Assembly: GCA_902826775.1 (NCBI GenBank) | Contig: CADEHE010000008.1 | Span: 124,001 to 188,000, forward strand | Reading direction: 5' to 3' | Source of the DNA: an uncultured Pseudomonadota bacterium | GTDB taxonomy: Bacteria; Pseudomonadota; Gammaproteobacteria; Burkholderiales; JALYOK01 | Length of the DNA stretch: 64,000 nucleotides | Program-made: the position numbers and the translations under genes | The notes under the pieces: generated by a model | Databases searched by the model: none | What the model saw: only the letters and a program-made list of their open reading frames with translations | Told to the model about the DNA's origin: nothing | In this document: one piece after another, positions 37,720 to 45,278 of the stretch | How the letters are laid out: each line of letters opens with the position of its first letter | Position numbering within the stretch: position 1 is the first letter of the stretch

Positions 37720-39374
37720 TGCGCATTGTCTTCCTCGTGGTGGGTTTTTGCGCTTGCTGCGCGAGTGCTGGCGTGCGCGCCGCCGAGGCTGAAGCGACGC
37801 TCGCGTGGCTGCGTGAGGGCGTCATGGCGACGCGCACGCAGCCGGCGGCAAGTGCTGCTGCGCACGCTAGTCCAATCGGGAGTTTGTGGAAGCTGTATGT
37901 GTACGCCTACTTGGCCGAGACCGACGCGCGCGAAGCGCCCTACCAGTGCACGGCGGCGGCGGCGAATACCGAACAGCAAGAGTATTGCTGCAAGGCGGGC
38001 GAATCGGTCGGCCGTGATCAAGCACTGGCGCGTTCGTGTGGCGCATATTTCGAGCCGGAACGGCTTGCCATTTCCAGCGGTGCATGGCGCAGCTTTTGGC
38101 AACAGCGCATGCCGCAAACACCTTGGCTGCAAGAGTTGAGTGCGCTGCAGCCGCACACTCAAGTTAGCGTGGCCTCGCTTCTGAAGACACTGCAAACGTT
38201 TCCGCTGCAAGCGCGCCAGGCCGCGCGGCAGGCGCTGGCGGAGGTGACTCTTTCTGGGTACGGGCGCGGCGCGCTTGCGGCACTTGGAAGCGGCCCGCGT
38301 CTCAAGACTTTTACGTGGCGGCGCGCTGAGCGTCCCGATACTTATTTCGGTGGCGCGGCAGGGTGGCTCGCGGACGGGACACCATTTTGGTTCGGGGCGA
38401 GCGGTTCGAGCAAGGCTGCTCTCTCGCGCCATGCTGGCTGGATCAGCGCCAACTTACCTGATGCGCGCGTTGCAGATCAGAGTGAACAAGCCTGCGTGTT
38501 GGTCGATTTCTTCACGCGCTATCCGATCGATACGGTGCACACGGCGAGCGGCGAGCGCATCGAGCAAGCAGCGCGCTTGCATGGCGACTATGTCGTGAGC
38601 TTTAAGAACGGTACGCGTTTGCCGATTCATTCCGCAGGTGAGCTGGAGCTGCGGTTTGCCCAACGCAGCGTGATTCTAGGGCGCTTCCCGCTCGAAGAAT
38701 ATGTTGCACGCGTGGTCGATCGTGAAGGCGACGCGGGCGTTCGGCAAGCGGCCGCGGCGCTTGCCGTGCTTGCCCGCAGCTACGTATTGCAGAATGCTAG
38801 GTTCGAATCAGGTTGCTATCGCATCGGCGACAGCAGTGGCACGCAGCGTGTCAGTGCCCGGCCGTCGTCGCCATCCGCTCGAGCAGCAGCACAGTTTACT
38901 GCCGGTCTGGTGGTTAGCGGAGCTGCGGTGCAATATCACCGCGATCGGGCCGAGCCCGGCAGGTTGTCATGGAGAAAGGCCGTTGAGCAGGCGCAAGCGG
39001 GGATGAGTTTTGACGAACTGCTCGCGCAAGCGTTCCCAAGCGCTGCGCTTGCCACCCTCTCTGGGCTGGAGGAATGCAAACGTCTCGACGCGGCAGAACG
39101 CTGGTTGACGGTGATGCAACCAAAATGGCATCGCGCACTGCGCGGCGAACCGGGCTTCGAGGCGTTGGAGGCAGCGCCGGCTGTGTGCGCGCTCAACTAC
39201 GGAAATCCTTATTCGGATCAGCGCCGCTTGCGCATTTATGCGCGCGATTGGCGCAGTTTCAACGACCAGCTCACTTTAGCCCATGAGTATTTGCACCTCG
39301 TGTTCCGTTTTCATCCGCGCGGCTTCGACGAAGCATACATCGAGCAAACCGCGCGCAGATTGTTGGAAGGGTAA
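37719..39374 (+). CDS. yfaQ: DUF2300 protein with SpoIID-like region and HEYLH motif (YfaQ-like)
   Basis: 551 residues from the GTG at 37719, which shares one base with the macroglobulin stop. A signal peptide ends near VRA (residue 21). Residues about 300-400 resemble SpoIID amidase-enhancer domains (FPLEEYVARVVDREGD, then a run of Ala and LARSYVLQN). At the C-terminus His522-Glu523 and His526 form HEYLH within LAHEYLHLVFRFHPRG, an HExxH zinc-protease pattern with a possible third ligand in RFHPRGFDE. Cysteines at QCTAAAA, YCCKAG and RSCGAY suggest disulfides. Activity is untested as far as I know; both assignments are inference from motifs. Confidence 0.82.
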   Translation: MRIVFLVVGFCACCASAGVRAAEAEATLAWLREGVMATRTQPAASAAAHASPIGSLWKLYVYAYLAETDAREAPYQCTAAAANTEQQEYCCKAGESVGRDQALARSCGAYFEPERLAISSGAWRSFWQQRMPQTPWLQELSALQPHTQVSVASLLKTLQTFPLQARQAARQALAEVTLSGYGRGALAALGSGPRLKTFTWRRAERPDTYFGGAAGWLADGTPFWFGASGSSKAALSRHAGWISANLPDARVADQSEQACVLVDFFTRYPIDTVHTASGERIEQAARLHGDYVVSFKNGTRLPIHSAGELELRFAQRSVILGRFPLEEYVARVVDREGDAGVRQAAAALAVLARSYVLQNARFESGCYRIGDSSGTQRVSARPSSPSARAAAQFTAGLVVSGAAVQYHRDRAEPGRLSWRKAVEQAQAGMSFDELLAQAFPSAALATLSGLEECKRLDAAERWLTVMQPKWHRALRGEPGFEALEAAPAVCALNYGNPYSDQRRLRIYARDWRSFNDQLTLAHEYLHLVFRFHPRGFDEAYIEQTARRLLEG

Positions 39375-39376
39375 GC

Positions 39377-40174
39377 ATGTCGGCATGTTTGCGTTCGGTT
39401 TTGGTGGTGGGGCTTGTATGCATGTGCGCGCTTTCGAGCCAAAGCAGTGAAGCGCAAGTCAATCTTGACGCACCTACTGGCGGATGGCGCGATTCGCGCG
39501 GCAGCGGCATCAGCTTTCTGCAGCCGGTGTACTACCCGGCCTCTAGCGCGAATGCCGAGGGCCAAGATCCTGCCGGACTGATCCGCGGACGCATTGCGCT
39601 TCGGACGAAGACGAGCGCGGCGCGTAGCGCCCACACGCTGGTGGTCAACGGCGTGGCGATGCCCTTGCTTGCCGACGAGCAAGGACAGTTCGCGCGACCC
39701 TATGCGTTCGGTGCGGGGTCCAATAGCCTGGAGGTGCGTGCCGAAGGCAAAGCAAGCGCAAAGAACAGGCGGCGCGTGCAGTTCTACGAAACCAACACCG
39801 ATCGCACGCCGTCGAAATTGCGTGTGGCGCTGTCGTGGGATTCGGACGGCACCGATCTGGATCTTCACGTCATCGGGCCGACCGGCGAGCATACCTACTA
39901 CGGCGAGCGGCTCGCGCCGAGCGGTGCCGCGCTCGACATCGATGTAACCACCGGCTACGGTCCGGAGATCTACGCGGCGCCGGCTCCGGACAAAGGCGCG
40001 TATCACATTTACGTCAACTACTATGGTTCCGGTGATAGACAAGACATCATTACCGTTGCGCAAGTCGCCGTCATTACCAACGAGAATACGCCGGGCGAAA
40101 AGCAGCAGGTGTTCCGTATTCCGATGCGCAAGCCGGGTGAGCTTACATTAGTGCGTTCATTTGTATTCCCATGA
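39377..40174 (+). CDS. yfaP: DUF2135 secreted protein, copy 1 (YfaP-like)
   Basis: 265 residues with a signal peptide ending near SSEA (residue 25). LDAPTGGWRDSRG is the shared N-terminal block. An Ig-like part carries LVVNGVAMPLLADEQGQF, and the DUF2135 core is LSWDSDGTDLDLHVIGPTGE plus YHIYVNYYGSGDRQD. The many Asp residues in SDGTDLDLH could bind metal. It starts 2 nt after the DUF2300 stop and overlaps the next gene by 4 nt. Probably periplasmic or envelope-bound. Function unknown. Confidence 0.85.
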   Translation: MSACLRSVLVVGLVCMCALSSQSSEAQVNLDAPTGGWRDSRGSGISFLQPVYYPASSANAEGQDPAGLIRGRIALRTKTSAARSAHTLVVNGVAMPLLADEQGQFARPYAFGAGSNSLEVRAEGKASAKNRRRVQFYETNTDRTPSKLRVALSWDSDGTDLDLHVIGPTGEHTYYGERLAPSGAALDIDVTTGYGPEIYAAPAPDKGAYHIYVNYYGSGDRQDIITVAQVAVITNENTPGEKQQVFRIPMRKPGELTLVRSFVFP

Positions 40175-40983
40175 ATTTCAATTTGGTAGTGCTTGGTTTG
40201 GTGTCGGCGCTAGCGTCAATGCCGGCGTTCTCTCAGGTCGAATACGACGGGCCGCACGGCGGCTGGAATTACTCCGGGGTCGTGGATAAGCCGGATGAGC
40301 TGAACTACGCCTATCCGGCGCCGCCGATCGATCGAGGAGCGCAAAAGAATCGCATGCTCGTGCGCGGCCGGCTGAAGGCGGCCGCGAATGATCGTACGCC
40401 GCCGAAGTTAGTAGTCAATGGCAATCCGATGTTGCTCTACGGCGATGGCGAAGGGCGCTTTGCGCGCCCCTATGCGTTCGGGCCAGGATCGAACTCAATA
40501 GAAATTCGCAGCGGCGCAGCCGAGGGCGCGCCGGCAAGCGGGAAGACATTCAAGCGCGTGCAGTTCTATGAAGCGAATCCGAACAAGGCGGCAGCGCACG
40601 TGCGCATCATCATGACTTGGGATGACCCGCAAGCCGAAGTCGATATGCACGTGCTCACGCCGGACGGCGGTCATGCGTTCTGGGCCGCGCCTGTGCTGGA
40701 AAACGGCGGCGGTTTGGACGTGGACAGCGTGGACGGCGCCGGGCCGGAAATCTTCTCGGTGATCGCGCCGCCGCGCGGTAGTTACTACGTCTACGTCAAC
40801 TATTGGGGCAATTTTGGCGCCAGCGGCTATCACTTCGACGAAGCCACCCGCAAGCGCGATGTGATCACAACGCGAGTAACCGTCGTCTACCACGAGAATA
40901 CCCCGCGCGAAAAACGCGAGAGTTTTGTGGTTCCGCTGCGCAAGATTGGCGATCTCACTCTTGTGAGTTCATTCGTTTACTAA
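40171..40983 (+). CDS. DUF2135 secreted protein, copy 2
   Basis: 270 residues, a paralogue of the preceding protein that shares the blocks DGPHGGWNYSG, VVNGNPMLLYGDGEGRFARP, MTWDDPQAEVDMHVLTPDG and YYVYVNYWG. It differs in having a longer loop after the YVNYWG strand and fewer Asp in the core. Signal peptide ends near PAFS (residue 21). Last gene of the six-gene block, followed by 185 bp before the next gene. Confidence 0.83.
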   Translation: MNFNLVVLGLVSALASMPAFSQVEYDGPHGGWNYSGVVDKPDELNYAYPAPPIDRGAQKNRMLVRGRLKAAANDRTPPKLVVNGNPMLLYGDGEGRFARPYAFGPGSNSIEIRSGAAEGAPASGKTFKRVQFYEANPNKAAAHVRIIMTWDDPQAEVDMHVLTPDGGHAFWAAPVLENGGGLDVDSVDGAGPEIFSVIAPPRGSYYVYVNYWGNFGASGYHFDEATRKRDVITTRVTVVYHENTPREKRESFVVPLRKIGDLTLVSSFVY

Positions 40984-41092
40984 AAACTATCTCGCGGCGG
41001 TGCTGGTCGCGTCTCGCCGGGTGCTGATGGCATGGGTTCTGGCCTATGCAGTGAACACCGTGCGCCCGCTACCGCAAGAGCATTTTCCCGAT

Positions 41093-41106
41093 TTGATCTA
41101 GATCAA
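41093..41106. promoter_or_regulatory. Perfect FNR/DNR-type binding site
   Basis: TTGATCTAGATCAA is an exact palindrome with the TTGAT-N4-ATCAA half sites of FNR, ANR and DNR regulators. It is centred 70 bp before the start codon of the FGE-like gene, leaving room for a class II promoter with the box near -41.5. Binding is inferred from the consensus. Confidence 0.75.
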
Positions 41107-41168
41107 ACGCCAGCCTTCAAGTGGCGGCTACTTTCCTACGCTCAATAACTTTAGGGGAGGTGCTGCGC

Positions 41169-42038
41169 ATGACACGGTTTTCCAGGCTGATGATCTTGAT
41201 CGCGAGCGAATTGCTGATGCCCGCGGTGGGCGCTCGCGCAGCAGACGCGGCGCCCGGCAGCGCCATTAAAGATTGTCCGGTATGTCCCGAACTGATCGTG
41301 GTGCCGGCCGGGGAGTTCACTATGGGATCGGACAAAGAAGAGAGCGGCCACCCGGACGAGAAGCCGCAGCACGCAGTGCGCATCCCGAAAGCATTCGCTG
41401 CCGGTAAATTCGAAGTGACGTTCGATCAGTGGGACGCATGCGCGGCCGAAGGGCGCTGCGCGAAAGTTTCTGATGATGGGTTAGGTCGCGCGGATCGTCC
41501 GGTGATTAACGTCACCTGGCCGGATGCAAAGATCTACGTCGCGTGGTTGTCAGAGAAGTCCGGTAAAGCATATCGCTTGTTATCCGAGGCCGAGTGGGAA
41601 TACGCGGCCCGGGCCGGTACCAAGACAGCGTGGTTTTGGGGCCCTGCCGAGGACAGCTATGGTTCGCGCGAAGCATGCAAGTTCGCCAACACGCACGATG
41701 AAAGTGGCAAGAAGGCGCACCCGAACTATGTATGGTCAAATCACCTGTGCGACGATGGTTTTCCCGAGACTGCGCCGGTAGGCCGTTACCAGTCCAACGC
41801 TTTCGGATTGCACGACATGATTGGCAACGTGCGCGAGTGGGTGGAAGATTGTCACGGCGAATACAAGGATGCGCCCAGCGACGGTTCGGCACGTGCCGCG
41901 AGTGTGTGCGAGAAGCGCATCGTGCGCGGTGGCGCGTGGATCGACGGTGCTTCAACCACGCGCTCGGCGTATCGCCATCCTTTGCCTGAGACGCACAAGA
42001 ATTACCAAGTCGGCTTGCGCGTGGCGCGCGATCTGTAG
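41169..42038 (+). CDS. SUMF1/FGE-fold secreted protein lacking the catalytic cysteine pair
   Basis: 289 residues from the ATG at 41169, which has AGGGGAGG eight bases upstream. A signal peptide ends near ARA (residue 24). The FGE-sulfatase domain follows: IVVPAGEFTMGSDKEES, LSEAEWEYAARAGTKT, GNVREWVEDCHGEY and RIVRGGAWIDG. The two cysteines that make formylglycine-generating enzyme active should lie just after RGGAW, but the segment IDGASTTRSAYR has none. So it is not expected to oxidise sulfatases. Such proteins occur elsewhere, for example NirV in nitrite reductase loci. The FNR box fits low-oxygen control, but no nirK is in this window. A terminator follows the gene. Confidence 0.87.
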   Translation: MTRFSRLMILIASELLMPAVGARAADAAPGSAIKDCPVCPELIVVPAGEFTMGSDKEESGHPDEKPQHAVRIPKAFAAGKFEVTFDQWDACAAEGRCAKVSDDGLGRADRPVINVTWPDAKIYVAWLSEKSGKAYRLLSEAEWEYAARAGTKTAWFWGPAEDSYGSREACKFANTHDESGKKAHPNYVWSNHLCDDGFPETAPVGRYQSNAFGLHDMIGNVREWVEDCHGEYKDAPSDGSARAASVCEKRIVRGGAWIDGASTTRSAYRHPLPETHKNYQVGLRVARDL

Positions 42039-42079
42039 CGAGCGCCGCAACGCTGCACTTGGGTCGGTGTTGATGCGAA

Positions 42080-42106
42080 GGGCACTATTAGATCAGTGCC
42101 CTTTTT
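42080..42106 (+). terminator. Rho-independent terminator of the FGE-like gene
   Basis: GGGCACT at 42080-42086 pairs with AGTGCCC at 42095-42101 across an 8-nt loop and is followed by five T. It ends the plus-strand transcript 42 bp past the stop. The minus strand has no T run, so it is directional. Confidence 0.8.
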
Positions 42107-42128
42107 CTGCGCACGGCGCAGCTGACGA

Positions 42129-42953
42129 TTAAGTCGGTTTTGCTTGTTCGTACAACGGCACCATCTTAGGCATCAAGTCGCGCAGTCTAGACATGCGATT
42201 CTCCGGCGAGGGGTGCGTGCTGAGAAACTGCGGCGTGCGCCCGCCACCCGCTTTGTTCATTTTGTCCCATAAGGTAACTGCGGCGCGCGGATCGAATCCG
42301 GCGCGCGCGGCAATCTCCACGCCCATGGCGTCCGCCTCGGATTCCATGGTACGGCTGTTGGGCAAGCCGAGCGCCACTTCCGTTGCCATGCCCAGCGCTT
42401 TGGCACCGCCTTCGCCCAGGCCGGCCAGTTGCGCAATCACGCTCACGCCCATTTGTTGAGCGTAGGCGCGTGAGACTTTTTCGCGGCTATGTTCGCGCAA
42501 TGCGTGGGCAATCTCGTGACCCATGACTGCGGCGATCTCGTCGTCGCTGAGATTGAGTTTTTGGATAAGGCCGGTGTAGAACGCGATTTTGCCGCCGGCC
42601 ATGCACCATGCGTTGACTTCATCGGAAGAGATAACGTTGACTTCCCAGGCCCATGCGGGTGCGTCTTTCCGAAATACACCTGTGTGCGGCTCGAGACGTT
42701 GGGCGATACGTTGTACGCGTGCGGTTAGATTCGCGTCGCGATTGAGCTTGCCTTCCTTCTGCGCTTTCGCGAGCACTTCCTTGTACTGCTGCGCGCTGGC
42801 CTGTTCAACCTCCTTGGAAGAGACCAGCATCATTTGTCCGCGCTGCACACCGGCTTGTCCGCCGCTGGTGGTTTTGGTCGTAGCACATCCAAACGCGACG
42901 CTTGCCATCACAGCCACGAGCAGCGTGCGGACGAAATAGAAGGTTCTGATCAT
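42129..42953 (-). CDS. M48 family metalloprotease, lipoprotein (LoiP/YggG-like)
   Basis: 274 residues from the ATG at 42953, with AAGGAGA seven bases upstream. The lipobox is ASVAFGC with Cys23. The zinc site is His146-Glu-Ile-Ala-His150 in VMGHEIAHALREHSREK, with the third ligand in ESEADAMGVEIAAR. NAWCMAGGKIAFYTGLI is a conserved M48 strand. Such proteins sit in the outer membrane and take part in quality control of the envelope, as LoiP and BepA do. Length is close to LoiP, without the TPR repeats of BepA. Confidence 0.9.
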   Translation of the reverse strand: MIRTFYFVRTLLVAVMASVAFGCATTKTTSGGQAGVQRGQMMLVSSKEVEQASAQQYKEVLAKAQKEGKLNRDANLTARVQRIAQRLEPHTGVFRKDAPAWAWEVNVISSDEVNAWCMAGGKIAFYTGLIQKLNLSDDEIAAVMGHEIAHALREHSREKVSRAYAQQMGVSVIAQLAGLGEGGAKALGMATEVALGLPNSRTMESEADAMGVEIAARAGFDPRAAVTLWDKMNKAGGGRTPQFLSTHPSPENRMSRLRDLMPKMVPLYEQAKPT

Positions 42954-43459
42954 CGATGTCTCCTTCGAGTAAGTCACAGCCAGACAACGCTGCGACGTGT
43001 TGAGCGATGACCAAGTTTAGCGGATTGAGCGACACGCAAACTAATCGCAGCGCCCCTATGCCTGCTTGACAGCAGCGCGCTTCGGCGCAGATCTGTTGCG
43101 CGCAGATTGCCGAGCACCCGGTTGAGTCGCTGGGGGGGGGTGGACGCAGCCGTGCACGCTCGGCCTTGCCGTGACAGATGTTTCCATAAAAATATTTTGA
43201 GAGTTAAAAAGTGTCCATCACACGGTCAGTGAATATACAGGCAAATGTATACGTGTATAACGCCTATAGATATTCCTATCTAGAGGTATTCAGTGAGCAG
43301 TATTTAGGCGCAGGTCAAGCATCATGGAATCCCCTAATAACAAGTCCTCGCAGCGCGCTTTCAATATCCCTCACAACTCATTATTTCCAAAGACTTTTGA
43401 GCCTGGGTGCAAAGTTCGCTAAGTCTCTGTAGCAAAAACAAAAAATCCTCCCGATTGCC

Positions 43460-43488
43460 TTGACCGTCACATTCTTTTCAAATAAAGT
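43460..43488 (+). promoter_or_regulatory. Candidate dcw promoter upstream of mraZ
   Basis: TTGACC at 43460-43465, a 17-nt spacer, and TAAAGT at 43483-43488. The -35 matches the consensus at five of six positions and the -10 at four. Transcription would start about 43495, 77 bp before mraZ. The first of the MraZ-like repeats overlaps the -10. Confidence 0.5.
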
Positions 43489-43522
43489 GGCGCGACGTAG
43501 AAAGAAGTGGGAAAGATTGGCA
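43488..43522 (+). promoter_or_regulatory. Candidate MraZ operator, phased TGG repeats
   Basis: TGGCG at 43488, TGGGA at 43508 and TGGCA at 43518 are spaced 20 and 10 bp apart, the helical spacing of the TGGGN direct repeats that E. coli MraZ binds. Two of them are preceded by AAGTGG, as in the Mycoplasma site. They lie over and just after the proposed promoter, fitting autorepression. Confidence 0.5.
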
Positions 43523-43571
43523 TTTTTTCCCATATTTTGACCAAATAAAGGGCCAAATCGTAAGGGCGGAC

Positions 43572-44015
43572 GTGTTTCAGGGAGCAACCAGACTAACCAT
43601 CGACCCGAAAGGGCGACTCGCCATTCCGGCCAAGCGCCGTGAAGAGTTGCAAGACGGTGGCAACGGCAAGTTGGTTGTAACCGCCTGGCCGGATCGCTGC
43701 CTTTACCTGTATCCGGAGCCCACTTGGGTTGAGATTCGCCAACAAGTCGCCGCGCTGCCTCAATTCGATGAGCAGATCGTCAAATGGAAGCGCCTGATCC
43801 TCGGTTACGCTGAAGAAATCGAAGCGGACAACGCTGGTCGCGTGTTGCTGGCTCCGGCGCTGCGCGATTTCGCGCGGCTGGAAAAGGAGCTGATGTTCGT
43901 TGGCCAAGGACGCCATTTCGAAATCTGGAACAAGCAGGACTGGGACCGCCAGATTGCGTCCTTCGATGGTCAGCCGTCGAAACCGCCGGAGGGCTTTGCG
44001 ACCATTGAGTTCTGA
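43572..44015 (+). CDS. mraZ: Transcriptional regulator MraZ
   Basis: 147 residues from a GTG at 43572. Two swapped AbrB-like halves: FQGATRLTIDPKGRLAIPAKRRE at the N-terminus (seen as LTIDPKGRLAIPAKRRE) and EADNAGRVLLAPALRDFARL in the middle. MraZ forms ring oligomers, binds DNA upstream of its own gene and represses dcw. It is the first gene of the cluster. The rsmH start lies inside its 3' end. Confidence 0.95.
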   Translation: MFQGATRLTIDPKGRLAIPAKRREELQDGGNGKLVVTAWPDRCLYLYPEPTWVEIRQQVAALPQFDEQIVKWKRLILGYAEEIEADNAGRVLLAPALRDFARLEKELMFVGQGRHFEIWNKQDWDRQIASFDGQPSKPPEGFATIEF

Positions 44016-44988
44016 CCATGACGTCGCCCGCGCTCTCGCACCCGATCATCAGCCTGTCTTGCTCGCGCCTGCTATCGAGGCGCTCAACATCGATCCTGCC
44101 GGTTGCTATGTCGATGCCACCTTTGGGCGCGGCGGGCATACCCGCGCCATTTTGGCGCAACTCAGCGCGCAGGGCAGGGTGATCGCCGTCGATCGCGATC
44201 CGCAGGCCGTGGCGGTTGCCCACACTGTGGGTGATGCGCGCTTGTGCGTTGTCCACGCGCGCTTTTCGCAGCTGCGCGCAGTGCTAAAGCAACTCAGCGT
44301 CGAGCGCGTCAACGGCGTGCTCATGGATCTAGGCGTTTCTTCGCCGCAGATCGAAGACGCGCAACGTGGTTTTAGTTTTCGGCGCGACGGACCGCTCGAC
44401 ATGCGCATGAATCCGGAAGAGGGAATCAGCGCCGCGCAGTGGCTTACGCAAGTATCAGAACAGCAATTAACGGAGATCATCGAACGCTATGGCGAAGAGC
44501 GGTTTGCTAAGCAGATTGCAAGGGCGATTGTCGCGGCAGCACGCCGCGAGCCCATACGCAGCACGCGCCAGCTTGCCGCTATCGTGGCGGCCGCGGTCCG
44601 CACGCGCGAGCCTGGCCAAGACCCGGCCACACGCACGTTTCAAGCTGTTCGGATTTTCCTCAATCAAGAGCTTGAGGAACTGGAGATAGGCTTGGCCGAA
44701 GCCAGCGAGGCTTTGGCGCCCGGCGGGCGGCTGGTCGTCATCAGTTTCCATTCGCTGGAAGATCGCATCGTCAAGCGTTTCCTGCAAAAGATGGCGCGCG
44801 GCCATGATTTGCCGGCGCGCTTGCCGGTTCGCGCCAACACTTTGCCGCCAGCGCCGTTCAAACTCATCGGCAAAGCGCAGCGCGCGTCCGACGAGGAAGT
44901 GGTGCGCAACCCGCGCGCGCGCAGCGCCATCATGCGCGTCGCCGAAAAATCGCGCGCCGGCCATGCCGCATCCGGAGCGGCGGCATGA
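44005..44988 (+). CDS. rsmH: 16S rRNA (cytosine1402-N4)-methyltransferase RsmH
   Basis: 327 residues from a TTG at 44005, 11 bases after GGAGGG and overlapping the mraZ end by 11 nt. No ATG or GTG in this frame fits the family N-terminus: the ATG at 44018 is in another frame and the ATG at 43900 would add 35 residues. The SAM site is YVDATFGRGGHTRAIL, and VLMDLGVSSPQ, DMRMNP and VVISFHSLEDRIVKRF are RsmH blocks. It methylates the ribosomal P site. Formerly mraW; conserved second gene of dcw. Confidence 0.92.
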   Translation: MSSDHDVARALAPDHQPVLLAPAIEALNIDPAGCYVDATFGRGGHTRAILAQLSAQGRVIAVDRDPQAVAVAHTVGDARLCVVHARFSQLRAVLKQLSVERVNGVLMDLGVSSPQIEDAQRGFSFRRDGPLDMRMNPEEGISAAQWLTQVSEQQLTEIIERYGEERFAKQIARAIVAAARREPIRSTRQLAAIVAAAVRTREPGQDPATRTFQAVRIFLNQELEELEIGLAEASEALAPGGRLVVISFHSLEDRIVKRFLQKMARGHDLPARLPVRANTLPPAPFKLIGKAQRASDEEVVRNPRARSAIMRVAEKSRAGHAASGAAA

Positions 44989-45275
44989 ACAAGCTGATCT
45001 TTTTGTTGCTTATGGGCGTGCTGGTATGCGCCTTGGGTGCGGTGACCGCGCAACATCGCGCGCGCAGCCTAGTCGTTCAGTTGGAGGAAGAAGACGAGTA
45101 CGCCAAGCAACTGGACATGCAGTGGCGCGAGCTGCAGGCGGCACAGAGTTCGTTGGCAACGCACTCGCGCGTGGAAAGAATCGCCAAGCAGCAGCTCAAG
45201 ATGAGCGTGCCGGAGAACGAGCAGGTGCGCATTATCAACCCCGATCAGTCGGTCGAACTGACGGCGGGGAAATAG
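44985..45275 (+). CDS. ftsL: Cell division protein FtsL
   Basis: 96 residues. One membrane segment (residues 3-22), then a periplasmic coiled coil with LVVQLEEEDEYAKQLDMQW and a conserved end VERIAKQQLKMSVPENEQV. FtsL joins FtsB and FtsQ to activate FtsW and FtsI at the septum. Overlaps rsmH by 4 nt and precedes ftsI by 3 nt. Confidence 0.92.
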   Translation: MNKLIFLLLMGVLVCALGAVTAQHRARSLVVQLEEEDEYAKQLDMQWRELQAAQSSLATHSRVERIAKQQLKMSVPENEQVRIINPDQSVELTAGK

Positions 45276-45278
45276 TAG

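Larger units (their letters stand above)
42954..43571. other. 618-bp intergenic region before the dcw cluster
   Basis: Divergent between the M48 gene and mraZ. The first half is GC-rich and contains a run of nine G at about 43132-43140. The second half, from about 43180, is AT-rich and includes TATA-rich symmetrical stretches near 43240-43290; it carries the mraZ promoter and operator described separately. No gene is supported: open frames here lack ribosome sites and family similarity. Confidence 0.6.

Noticed and set aside
41169..42038. True formylglycine-generating enzyme
   Set aside because: The cysteine pair expected after the RGGAW motif is missing.
43132..43140. Run of nine G before the dcw cluster as a phase-variation tract
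   Set aside because: It is about 430 bp from mraZ and not inside or next to a promoter or a coding start that it could switch.
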